Assembly: GCA_037974665.1 (NCBI GenBank)
Contig: CM075766.1
Span: 44,567,569-44,631,568, forward strand
DNA from: Ehretia macrophylla
Lineage: Eukaryota > Streptophyta > Magnoliopsida > Boraginales > Ehretiaceae
Reading direction: 5' to 3'
Length of the DNA stretch: 64,000 bases
Shown: one piece after another, positions 46,745-57,558 of the stretch
Numbering within the stretch: the first letter of the stretch is position 1
Layout of the letters: every line of letters begins with the position of its first letter
Notes under the pieces: model-generated
Told to the model about the DNA's origin: nothing
Database searches by the model: none
What the model saw: only the letters and a program-made list of their open reading frames with translations
Program-made: the position numbers and the translations under genes

Positions 46745-47281
46745 TCAGAAGCTTAATTTACGCTTTATATTGCATTTTCTAACGGAAGCAATAGGTAATG
46801 ACAATGAAATCGATCTCCTGAGAGTCAACTTATTATCCTGCTCCTTGTGAATCACAAATAGTGAGTTCAAGCGTGCACCTTCAAGTTCAGTAAAATTATC
46901 AGGAAAATATCGGGCTTCTAATACTTGTTGCTGATTACAGGATGGCCGTGGGAGTTCTACGTCACCCCCCTCGGGATCGGTGACTGGCGACGCATGACTG
47001 GTTCCGGCGTTGTTCTTCAAAGCAGTGGCGAGAATGATAATTACGATCCACACAGCCAGGGGCAGTGCAACCATAACAGAAGCATAGTAGATAATCCAAT
47101 GGAAGTTGGGATGGTGGTATCCATGGTAAGCCCATTCAATGATCATACCAATCCCTAATAAGAAAGTGGCAGTGCTGCTGATGGAGAAGAGTTGGAAGAT
47201 TCTTGGGTTGGGCAGCTTGAAGAAAGCATGGATGCTCAAAATCCAACAGGGCCGTGCAGCAATCTTGATGTCTTGGCTCAT
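46745..47281 (-). CDS. Unrecognised two-pass membrane protein (178 aa)
   Basis: I do not recognise this family. The single open frame on the minus strand starts at ATGAGCCAAGAC and ends TGA. The product has two hydrophobic segments likely to cross a membrane: about residues 28-49 (IFQLFSISSTATFLLGIGMI) and 62-87 (WIIYYASVMVALPLAVWIVI). A His-rich linker (HGYHHPNFHW) lies between them. The C-terminal half of about 90 residues is polar and probably soluble, ending in a basic tail (KCNIKRKLSF). There is no N-terminal signal peptide. A GTATGT donor-like site at about 47409-47414 may mark an upstream leader exon. The clear membrane pattern and balanced composition favour a real gene, but I cannot name a function. 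Confidence 0.6.
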   Translation of the reverse strand: MSQDIKIAARPCWILSIHAFFKLPNPRIFQLFSISSTATFLLGIGMIIEWAYHGYHHPNFHWIIYYASVMVALPLAVWIVIIILATALKNNAGTSHASPVTDPEGGDVELPRPSCNQQQVLEARYFPDNFTELEGARLNSLFVIHKEQDNKLTLRRSISLSLPIASVRKCNIKRKLSF

Positions 47282-47995
47282 GATAGACGCTTGGCAATAT
47301 TCGACAGAGAATCAGATAAATTACAAGACAATGACCATGCCGAAGCATGAAGAGAAAGAACGAGAATTATTTGAACTCCAGATTGATGAGATAAAGAGCC
47401 AACACATACCGGGGAAGAGTTGAACCACTACTAGAATCCTAGTCCATGAATGACTCTAGACTTCAACAACGTTTAGATACTCTTTTGAGTTGCAAAATAT
47501 CTTACAAGCCAAATATTCTAATCATCCTAATGATTTTTTCAGTCAATTTGGCCGAGCCATGACACAAAAATGAGTCCCACATACAAAAATGAGTCCCACA
47601 TACCAGTGTATTAGTGAGTTCGACCGTTGACCAAACAATAAACCGACCCTTCAGATAATGAGACCGCTTAATGTTTTCAACTAGCCCTGGTCTCATTGGA
47701 TATCTGAAAATAATGATGTTTGTAATAGGTTCTTATCGACTTTGAATGATGTGCTTTCACAAACGATGTTCATCCAAGGACACATGCTGCACGACAAACC
47801 TAACCTGAAACACCTACAAATTTAGATATTATGCAAAATTCCAACTATAGATGGCAAACTTGTCATTGAAAATGCATGCCTTCAAAATCCAGATCCAACT
47901 TTTCTTTGACATTGTGATTAGAATATGGCCATTTCAGATCAAAGTTGTAACCAAGAGGATAACAGAATCCATACTCCTATATTGCTATAGACAGC
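47282..47995. other. Intergenic, no gene recognised
   Basis: It holds the promoter and leader of the membrane-protein gene and the 3' region of the BPC gene. A short direct repeat (ACAAAAATGAGTCCCACATA twice near 47563-47602) is seen. Nothing else. Confidence 0.5.
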
Positions 47996-49038
47996 TCATT
48001 TAATTGTAATATATCGATTTGTACCGTGTTTAGCCCAGTAATTCTTAAGATCGAGTGGTACTGACAGGTCATGACCGGCTGCTGCCAGCCTTGTAAGCAA
48101 TCTAGTAAAAACACTTCCACTCATCTTACGGCCACCAATCCGTGCATGGCGCTTGTGCGGCAACTGTGGTAGTGGATATACCGAAAGGGATGTAGTACAA
48201 CAAGATGATTGCCAGCCCCCATTTCCCCATTTGTAACAATGCCTAGGTACACCAGTGCAAGAGCAAACAGGTATTGGCATGGTTGACTCATCAAAATTAA
48301 TCAGGTTCATGGTGCCAAAATCCTGCGCATCCCACTCAGCCTTTGAGCCATCAGTTGTGACACGCTTGTTCAAATCCTCACCAATTTTCTTCACCTTGCG
48401 AGTCGACTTTGCTGAAACAGCCTTGTTCACCTTGGTTCGTTTTACTTTGCATGACTTAGCAGCTTCAGCTGAAATGGGTGATGATATAGGAAAGGCATCA
48501 GTTACACGGACTTCCCTCGTGTTATAAGCAGATTGAGAACTGGTGGTAGAGTGACTTCCACGCTTTGTTGCACGTTGTAAGCCACAACCTAGTGCACCAT
48601 TCATAGTACTTTCCTGAAATTGGAGGGCAGCAAGGGCATTGTCACGTTCCCTTAGGGCATTATCCCGCTCAGCGATTGCTGCATCTCGCTGCTGGATTGC
48701 CAAATCTCGTTCTTCTAAGGCTGCCTTCTTTTCGGCTAAAGCTCTATCCCTTTCTTCAATAGCGGCATCTCTTTCGGCATAAAGCATACTGATCTTTGTG
48801 TTCATGGAGAAAGCATTTTGTTCCTTCACCTGATATTGGGATAGCATATTCCACTGCAATGATGAAACAAATAGAACCAAATGAACTGGTCAATGTTCTG
48901 CATAGAAAGACCTACATTTAATAGTAGACATAATAGATGATAAGTAAGGTTCAACATCCAGTCTATTACCGGCAGATGACTCCCCTTGTAGTAATCCATT
49001 CTATGTCTCCTATTCTCTCGTTGCACACCGTCATCCAT
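47996..49038 (-). CDS. BPC: BASIC PENTACYSTEINE (BBR/BPC) class II GAGA-binding factor (308 aa)
   Basis: BPC proteins are plant nuclear factors that bind GA-rich DNA and recruit Polycomb complexes to homeotic and hormone genes. Coding exons on the minus strand are 48970-49038 (69 nt) and 47996-48853 (858 nt), joined in phase 0. The start MDDGVQREN is typical of class II (BPC4/5/6); an in-frame ATG at 49050 adds four residues. Residues 46-102 form an Ala/Glu/Arg coiled coil (repeats of AERDAAI / ERDNAL), the class II dimerisation zipper. A basic nuclear-localisation stretch follows. The C-terminal DNA-binding domain (about 220-308) has Cys220, 222, 229, 241 and 242, then the invariant [12 protein letters not shown] and the end GTNRYITIK. 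The leader exon and its large intron are listed separately. Confidence 0.96.
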
Positions 49039-51300
49039 TTTACGGTTCATGCAGCTGGCGGAAAGGGCAGTTGTCTTAACTGCTGCTCTATAACTGCTTA
49101 AAATATCTGATATCTAATTAGTTGTCCATGGAGATCATCCTGCAATTGGAAGGGGAAAAACACAAAAGAAGTAAATAAAGAGAGGTAAGTGTTTTGATAT
49201 TACATGGAATAATATCTTTCTCAACTTCACAATATCACGTTACTAAAGCATAAACTACATAACAACTCCAAATAGATAAACATCAATCAGCACTACTCTG
49301 TTATTAAAGAAAATATACATCGATTTACAAAAAAGGAAGCGATGCAACAGGATGAATTCTCAAACAGAAATCCATTATTTGTCCAACATGCATGGATAGC
49401 TTACAGCACCCATCTACAAAAATAAAAACAAGCGTCAATTATCTATCCAGGATGAACCCCCAAGAAAGAATTAGGCAAAGAAACATACGGAATTGTAATG
49501 ATCCTCTGTTTATAGAAACAAAATGGTAAGTGCAATATTGGTCACTGCAAATTGTGGGCATTGAGAAATCGATGGGTCTTCCTTTCCATTATATAACAGT
49601 AGAAAATACCCTTCCCATGCTCAATAATTCAGAGACTGGGATATCTTTCAGTACAGAGAAAATAAGATAAACAGTGCTGCCAGACAACAATGAAGTCCCT
49701 CAGAACTTCCAATTCTAAAATAACATATCCCATGACTAGGGTGTAAAATTTATGTATATGTGCAAATATACCATGTTCAGGTAAATGTGGTTTAGGTCTA
49801 TAATTAATGATCTCAAGCCCGGTAAGATTTCCAGTACGAAACGAAAAGGCAAATTTATTAATTTCTGGCAAGTCAATAAAATGAATGAACAAATTGCACC
49901 ACAGTGATCCGGTAAACTCACATCACCAGCATAATATCATGCAAGAACTAGAGCCCATAATTGATATAGTTGCAAGGATGGTGCTGATATATCATAATTC
50001 ACAACAAGCGTAGACCTGACAGGGATCAACCAGTATATGCACAGCTGAGATCTTAGTTCATTCTGATTATGATGGACAAAGTTACTTTCAACACCATAGT
50101 CAAAAACTAGCAATAGCTCCTGTAAAATTCATAAAGTGAACCAAATTAAAGTCTTTTCTGGAAACGAAATCAAGTTTCTGCAGCTAGGAGTGCCTTGAAA
50201 TGTTACTTCCTGAAGGAAGGAAGAGCAAAATTTTCAATTAACTTAAATTAGTGACATCACCCGCAGCTACCAATAATTATCATTAATCACAACATTTGAT
50301 GCAAGGTGATGCATGATGGTTCCCAAACAAAACTTGGGGCAAGGGGTAGCTGAAACATAATGATACCAATAAAAAGAACAAAAACTAATAAAAATCACTA
50401 TTTCTATTCATATCACTGAAAGGTGGCATTTGTGGAGTCTTCTCTTTCTAAATAATGTGAGCAGAGTCATTAACAACTACAAGTATTGAAACTATTAATT
50501 CCCAGAAATAATGCATTTACCTATCTCAGCACCATCATTAAAGACTACCCGAAACTACTAGTGTCCTATTCACCTATCTCTTGTAACTTATGCACAAAAC
50601 TTAAAGGCAGCATTCTAAATCTTATACATCCATTTCGTACAGAAATTACATTAAAGAGTTCCACATTGTGAATTGAATTGCTAAACATCCCATACCACAA
50701 ACCTCTTAGCAAGTGACTCTTCCAGCTCTCGTAGTACAACAATAAAACTTCAGACTCAATTTTTAGTAAAAGAATAAAAATACAAAAAATGAAAATATTT
50801 TCACTCACTATTTCGTATTTTCTAAATAGAATAAAATAAGAAAATTAAGAAAAAAAAAAGTCCAAGAGCTATAAATTTACTCAAAGCAATAACAAATTCG
50901 CTTAATTCAAGTAATGTACCAATATAAATCCCAAACGAAAGCCAAAAAAAAGAGAATAAATAATAAAAAATTATTCACCTTTTATACATCACCTATTAAA
51001 AGATTCGCTCATAGAGGCAACAAAGCTAGGGTTTCACGCGATTAAACAACAAAAAGCACACATAAACACGTAATCCGAATTATATATAGATATGTGTGTG
51101 TGTGTGTGTAATTAAGGGAGTTAAAGAATATATAGCAATGGGTAAGGACAATAGTGAGAGATGAAACCGAGGTAAAGAGATCAGGGAAGAGTGGAATATG
51201 TGTATATATGTGTCTATGTTTAAAGAGAGAGAATAAAACTTACCGGTGACGGGTGATGAGAGGCATTGCAGCACTCAGAAGTCAGAAACCCGAACCCCTT
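49039..51300 (-). other. BPC 5' leader with a 2.1-kb intron (inferred)
   Basis: A consensus donor GTAAGT begins at 51243 on the minus strand, after a leader ending CATCACCCGTCACCG. A good acceptor (CCAATTGCAG) precedes 49139, giving an intron of about 2.1 kb within the 5' leader. The downstream leader holds a six-codon upstream frame (MISMDN, about 49137-49117). Near the donor, inside the intron, are GA-rich runs (AAGAGAGAGAATAAA at about 51222-51236). No other gene lies in the intron. Confidence 0.55.
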
Positions 51301-52440
51301 TTTCGCAACCAAAAGTTTCGGTGCGAGTCAGAAGAGATGACTGTTTTATTTTTTTCTTCTTTTTGGGCTTTGCTTTTTTGTTTAAGAATTTTCTAAGTTA
51401 TGCTTTTGATGGAATTAAGAATTTTCTTCGAATAAACTAGGCTTACTTTCTTTTTTTCTTTTTTTTAAGGTGATTTTTTTGAAGTGCTTTAAATAATTTA
51501 GAGTTGTCACGTTTAAGGTCAAAAATCAAAATATAAGCAAGTATGTTGTTCACGAAAGTATATTTACTTTTATTTTCATATCAAAACACATGTCTTTCTT
51601 CATTGAAAATATAAAAATGTGTTTTCTACTCATATTATGCCTAAAGTTGGATAAAAAATGAATTTGGTGAGTTAAAATATTTTGAATGTGATAAGCCACT
51701 TGTTGACTATTTTTGATATCATCAGTAGAAACAAAAATATATTTGGCATAAGTTTTTACTCTCAACTACAAAGAGATGTATATACAAAGGATTAATTTTG
51801 ATAATCTACCAATCTCCTTATTTTGTAAGTGAAAGATAAAGGACAAACCATAGAAACAGGATTCTTGAAACACTATGCTCGCAATGAAACGAATTGTATT
51901 TATAGTTATGAGAGCTTCACACCAAACTATATGATTGTTTGAATATTAAGACCAAATATAAAAATTTACTAATTTTGTTTGTAAGCCTGTGGCAAATCTT
52001 ATTCTTGATTTTGCTAGGAGCACGAGTCCTCTAATCTTTTAAACATCTTAACAATCAACTATCATCTATCTTTATATAAAACATTTTTAGACAAATAGTT
52101 ACTGAAGTCGTAATTTTCTAAAGTTAAATTTAGAAACTTGCGTTTTCTTAAGGCTAGAATCGCGAAAAAAATATCCGTTCCTTTATTTCATTTTTCATTA
52201 ATCCTATACGATTCAATTAAATACATATGTGAAGTCAAACTTGATTAATATTTAACAAATGAATTGAAAATTTCGAGATAATAGATAAAACGTATAAAGA
52301 GTCACGCTCCAAATATTTAGCTCTACAAGTCCAGCACGTGCAAAGATTATAACCTCCGAATAACAATCCAGGCTACTTTCTGACAACAACAAAAAAAAAA
52401 AAAACCAGGCTACTTGACAAGAAAAAGAAAAAGAAAAAGA
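51300..52440. other. Intergenic, no gene recognised
   Basis: AT-rich DNA between the divergent BPC and VHA-c genes. A GAAAAA repeat lies at about 52421-52445. No supported open frame. Confidence 0.5.
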
Positions 52441-52442
52441 AA

Positions 52443-52611
52443 AAACCCTAGTGCTAATACCATTGATAGAAAGATCGGACTTTACCGACTCAAGCCCAGA
52501 CAGAAGTTCAAATGTGCATGATCCATGCATAGGAAGACGTAGGCTTGTAGCTGGACCAATATAGATTTCATGGTCCTACCCAAAAGCCCAATTATGAATA
52601 TCCTAAGCCCA
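52443..52611 (+). promoter_or_regulatory. Telo-box and site II elements, VHA-c promoter
   Basis: A telo-box AAACCCTA (52443-52450) and three AGCCCA motifs (the reverse of TGGGCT: 52493-52498, 52585-52590 and 52606-52611) lie 150-320 bp before the VHA-c start. This is the combination typical of plant housekeeping promoters. Confidence 0.5.
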
Positions 52612-52763
52612 CCCCAAATCCGATAGGCGACGATTAGCCACGTGTACCAAGATCATTGCCTCCATTAACAACTTCAATGATTTGATAATTTTGCTTCTCC
52701 TCATCATCTTCCACACACGAAAAACACACACACACACACAGATCTATCCTACTCTCATCAGCA

Positions 52764-55658
52764 ATGTCTTCAACGTTCAGCGGCGATGAAACTGCTCCCT
52801 TCTTTGGCTTCCTCGGTGCCGCTGCCGCCCTCGTCTTCTCATGTAAATACATACATATATATATATATTATTATTTATTTTTAAAACCAATTGATGCAGA
52901 TCTTGAATTTTATTTTGAATATATGCATCATAGGTATGGGAGCGGCGTACGGAACGGCGAAGAGTGGAGTAGGAGTGGCGTCGATGGGAGTGATGAGACC
53001 GGAGCTGGTGATGAAGTCGATCGTGCCGGTGGTTATGGCTGGTGTGTTAGGTATTTACGGTCTCATCATTGCTGTCATCATCAGCACCGGTATTAACCCT
53101 AAGGCCAAGTCCTATTACCTCTTCGATGGCTACGCTCATCTCTCTTCCGGTCTCGCTTGTGGTCTCGCCGGCCTTTCCGCCGGCATGGCCATCGGCATCG
53201 TTGGTGATGCCGGTGTTAGGTATAATTCATTATTATTAGTATTACTATTGTTATTAGTACTATTATTTTTGCTTGTAATCTGTGGTTTTGTTCGTTAAAG
53301 TTGACTTTTTGACTTGTGTGTGAATGTTAGTTTACGTCAGTATATAGTTTGATTTCATCTGATTTGTATGATTAAGCTATGAAATAGTGTTTTGGAAACT
53401 GATGTCTAGCTAAATTGTATGCATCATGTGTAGCAAGTCAAAAGTTTGCATTGTTATAATTTTACCTAGTTGACTATAGTTATGTGAATCAGAGTTTGCA
53501 GGGTAGTTTGAGGTTAACGTGATTTTGTCGAAATTCATTTTTTTTCCCTTTTAAAGTACAGATCTAATTTAGTAAACATGTAACTACCTTGTAGATTATG
53601 TTTACATTTCGTATAATAAAGCAATATTTGGGAATTTTGTGAGTTGTGATCTTCTAAACTAATGGTCCTCCAACATATAATTTGGTGTGAGATATACTTT
53701 TATCAAGACATTGGGAATACTATTTAGCAAATGACTTGTTACGTACTATTGGTATTTGGTGTGACCCTTGATATGGTTTCCTCATCAACTTGCTACATTG
53801 ACCTCTAGAAGCAGCATTATTTATATTCTTACACTCATACCGTATTTTTGGGAATTTTATTGTCAGATGCTGGGGGCTTGAGGGAATGGAGTAGAAAACT
53901 ATAGATTAAACTCTTCTGCTGTCGCACTGACAATATTATTAAATTTCTGTAATTTTGTCTGGTTTACAAGTCGTTGGGTATCCGTTTGGTTGCTTGTTAA
54001 GATGTCAGGTTGCTCCAACACTTGAGTAGGATTGTTTCTCGAGTGAAACCTATACCACACTGACATCTAAAATTGTTTTCAATTGGTGAGATTGATGCAG
54101 TTGCTTTAGAAGTGGTGCCTTTATATTCAGTTTATAAGAGTCATCATTTTCAAATGGTTTAACTTTCAACCCATATAATGAGCTTGGAGCATTTGCTTGA
54201 CCAATAACATTTCTGTGGTTCTTTATATGTATCTTCCTAGGAAAAGAGAAGGAATGTATTATTTTTCATGGTTCATTTAAGGTGTGTTTGCAATTGCATA
54301 GAAGTGCATATCTTATTCTTAGAAAGTATTTGAAAAAAGTTCCCTTCACTTTTCTCCTGGCTCTAATTACAGATAATATAAGACTTTTTTTTTTCTTCTT
54401 CCTCTCCCCACCCCCATGACTTGAACCCAGCCATTCCACTTGGTAGGGGGTGCAGCCCCCCACTGGGCTGCACCACCGAGTCAGCTAATATAAGACTCTA
54501 ACTGTTGATTGCATTTCTTTTGTTTCTGGTTCAAATTTTGAAGTGTTGTAGAAAACTTGTTTGAGTTATTACAAATTCTTGTCACTAACGCCTAGGTCAC
54601 CCTTATATGGATTTATCTATTTCTTTATGTCTTTATTTTTGATTGTGGGTAATGTTGAATTCCCCACACATTTTGGATACTGTCTGAGAAATGAATGGAA
54701 TGTGCTAGTCAAGCTGTGTCTTAATTGGGCATCCAAGTGATTGGGGAAAACGTAAGTTCGTCTTTTGGGTTACTTTTGTCGAGGATGGGGATTATGGGGC
54801 ATGAGGGGGAGACACACTCATCGAGTGCCAAGGGAGCATAGTGCATTCACCTTTTCTAAAGAAAGAAACTCCTTATCCTGTTGATGTTCTTGATGATGAC
54901 ACAGATGCTAATGGACTAGACCTTTCGTGTACCACAAGTGCAGTAACTTTTGTTGGCCAACGGCTCAATGCTTCATGACCACAAAAAAATAAAAATAAAA
55001 AAAATAAAAAATAAAACAAAATAAAAATAAAGAAGGCCCAATGCTTTCCATGTGCATGTAATGTGCTCTACGTTGTCTTGCTGTTGTTATGTTTGAGATA
55101 GTTGGAAACTGTTATGCTTAGACTGAAGAAAAGGAACTAATGAAGCTAGTGTTTGTTTTGGATCTGGATCTCATCCATTATGGCCTTGATCTGAAGCTTG
55201 CAGGTATCAACTTAGAACCTTTCTTCTTTGATAGACAAATGCATACAAGACTTGCCTAGAAAAGAACTGCATTGTTCTGGTGGGATAAGATGGATTTGGC
55301 GGTTATCACTGTGAATATTGGCATTGTGATACAATTTGAAAAATTTGGAACTTTTTTTAACTTCCATTATTCTTTATTTTATTCTGTTTAGGCATACCTT
55401 TTATTTTATTTTTGGATAGATGTGAACTACAGATTTTTGTACTATGCTGTATCTGGTTGGGTGTATAATTTGTTTTGGTCATCTTGTGAAACTTTCTCTT
55501 GATGTAAACTCTATTTTTATTGCAGGGCTAATGCACAGCAGCCAAAACTTTTTGTTGGCATGATTCTCATTCTTATCTTTGCTGAAGCCCTGGCACTTTA
55601 TGGCCTCATTGTTGGCATCATTTTGTCCTCTCGAGCTGGCCAGTCCAGAGCCGAGTAA
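52764..55658 (+). CDS. VHA-c: V-type H+-ATPase 16-kDa proteolipid subunit c (165 aa)
   Basis: Subunit c forms the proton-carrying rotor ring of the vacuolar H+-ATPase Vo sector, in tonoplast and trans-Golgi membranes. Exons 52764-52842, 52934-53219 and 55526-55658 (79 + 286 + 133 nt) give 165 aa, the usual length. Introns are GT-AG, of 91 and 2306 nt. Four hydrophobic helices are visible: about residues 13-33, 53-75, 91-120 and 130-155. The Gly-rich first and third helices are as expected ([16 protein letters not shown] and [18 protein letters not shown]). The essential proton-binding Glu142 sits in [12 protein letters not shown] of helix 4. The protein ends SRAGQSRAE. Intron 2 carries a SINE. 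VHA-c genes are multicopy in plants, so the paralogue number cannot be given. Confidence 0.97.
54386..54485 (-). mobile_element. tRNA-derived SINE (about 100 bp) in VHA-c intron 2
   Basis: On the minus strand the element starts GCTGACTCGGTGGTGCAGCC (A-box-like), carries a B box GGGTTCAAGTC, and ends in a GA-rich stretch then an A run. It is flanked by a perfect 12-bp target duplication, TAATATAAGACT (54374-54385 and 54486-54497). These are the marks of a SINE inserted by LINE-type target-primed reverse transcription. It is short for a plant SINE and may be 3'-truncated or a minimal family. Confidence 0.87.
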
Positions 55659-55851
55659 GAGAGAGGCTTTCCTTTGTAAACTAAGTCATCTAATGCTTTA
55701 TGTCCACGCTTTGGAAGACAAGGGAAGTTTGATTTTTGTCGGAGTAGGAATGTTCCGAAGTGTCCACGTTTAGCCCTTCAAATGCTTATTGTTTCATCAG
55801 ATGCATCTCACGGTCTTGTAGACAATGAGAATGAAATATTTTTTCTGTTTG

Positions 55852-55857
55852 AATAAA
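55852..55857 (+). terminator. Polyadenylation signal AATAAA of VHA-c
   Basis: AATAAA lies about 195 bp after the stop codon in a T-rich 3' region, a plausible near-upstream poly(A) element. Confidence 0.5.
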
Positions 55858-55859
55858 AG

Positions 55860-57040
55860 CTTATACGGCTGTCACATTTGGTTTTGTTTGTTATGTATTT
55901 CGCAGGATATGATTGGTCAAATGCGTAGAGACTAATACCTGTATTACGTTATTAATTATTGTCTAAACATTCCGCTTGCTGCAACTTTGTCTGCCTTCAA
56001 TTGTTTTCTCTGTGTAATGGCTGCTTGTGGTTTTTGATTTACAAGAATTCCCTCGTTAACAGCAGCGCACGTGTGATTTATCTCATCTATGTTGCCAAAA
56101 TCTACCTTTGCAGCATTTGCAGTAGAGTATGAACTTTGTTTTGCCAGGCAAGAGTATGAACTTTTGTTAATCAATGAGGCTAATAAGGAGAACAGATGAT
56201 TTGAAGGAAATTATTTGATTTCTTACATTGCAGTGAGTATTGTCCTGTTGAAGTTATATAACTGTCTATTAATTTGTTCAATGGAATTCTTGGTCATAGT
56301 GTATAAATATTAATCACTATTCTCTAAATATTGTTAGTTATTTTCTTACTTTCCATGGAGTTGCTTTGGTAATTGTCTCCCCACTTTGTACAGATTCTAT
56401 AATTATGATCCATCAAAACTTTATTTCCGTCAACAAATGCTTAATTAAGCTTTTAAAATTTGGCATTTTGCACGTCTGAAAAAAAGTGAACAACTGCAAG
56501 AGAATGAGATGATCATCATTCTTAGAATTTGAAAAATTGTAACTCAGATAATGTTGGAAATATATTTAAATAAAGTAAGTGGAAGGCTACCTAAATAGAA
56601 GACATAAAACTTATTTATTTGTCTCGTTACATCCAAATTACAACATTTTTTCAATCGAAAAAAATCAAATGATCTGAATTTGAAACTATAAAGTTTCAAT
56701 GACTTAACTATGAACTAACCTTCCACCAACACTATACAAGCTCAAATAATTTGTTCTTCATTTCCATTTCAATTTTATCACAAATCATCCTTCATAATTT
56801 GAAAATTAAGCGACAAATTTGGCTCTTACTTTTTCTTTATATAAATAAAAAATGAGCCAGGTTCTATTTGTTTACTCTAAATTTATATGATTTTTTAGTT
56901 TTCTAGATTTGAAAGTAAGTCCTTAACAAACAAATAATGCAATTATAAATTTGGAAGTAAGTCTTTAACAAACAAATAATGCAATCGATCATAATTATTG
57001 ATCAAACATAAATAACGTAACTGGTTTAACCCAGTCATTA
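55860..57040. other. Intergenic, no gene recognised
   Basis: AT-rich DNA between VHA-c and UFD1. A tandem duplication with about 46-bp period lies at about 56911-56985 (GTAAGTCyTTAACAAACAAA twice). Nothing else. Confidence 0.5.
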
Positions 57041-57045
57041 TTCAA

Positions 57046-57080
57046 TGGGCTATATATGGGCCTGAGAAAAAGAAAGCCCA
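57046..57080 (+). promoter_or_regulatory. Site II cluster, UFD1 promoter
   Basis: TGGGCT (57046-57051), TGGGCC (57057-57062) and AGCCCA (57075-57080) lie close together around a TATATATG, some 450 bp before the coding start. The likely transcription start falls within the next 200 bp. Confidence 0.5.
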
Positions 57081-57504
57081 AAGAATCTGGACCAAAAGCG
57101 ACCTGGCGTGCACAATAAGCACAGAGGGGCATCTTAGCCAACTTGCTTATCTTGAATACAATTCTCGCTTCTAGTTCTTTCCATCGTCTCTTCAACTAAT
57201 CGTTTTTAGCTGGCGATTTTTTCTATTAAAAAATCGGAGCTTTCATTTGTTCAACTCGGCATTCGCAATCAAAGTACGCTCCCGTTAACTCAATTCTCAA
57301 TTTTGTTTTTACGTAATCGCAGATCTACACAAATAATTGGCACACACACACACACACATATAATTGAAAGTAATTATATATATATACACATATAAATTAT
57401 GAGTTTCAAATGCATGTAATTGAAAGTAATTTGCACACAGACACGTAGAGACGTATGTGTCTGTTTGCATATATAACTAATATATTTTCTTTTTGTTTGA
57501 ATAG

Positions 57505-57558
57505 GGCGAGGTGAAGCAGTTGAGCTCGCTGTAAGCCAACTTGGGGATACTAATTATG
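57505..57558 (+). other. UFD1 leader exon ending in the start codon
   Basis: The exon begins after an acceptor (TTTGAATAG) and ends TAATTATG before GTACGC. It is nearly all 5' untranslated, and the ATG is its last three bases. Confidence 0.75.

Noticed and set aside
52634..52852. 72-codon minus-strand open frame at VHA-c exon 1
   Set aside because: It overlaps VHA-c exon 1 on the other strand and includes a CA repeat; a shadow frame.
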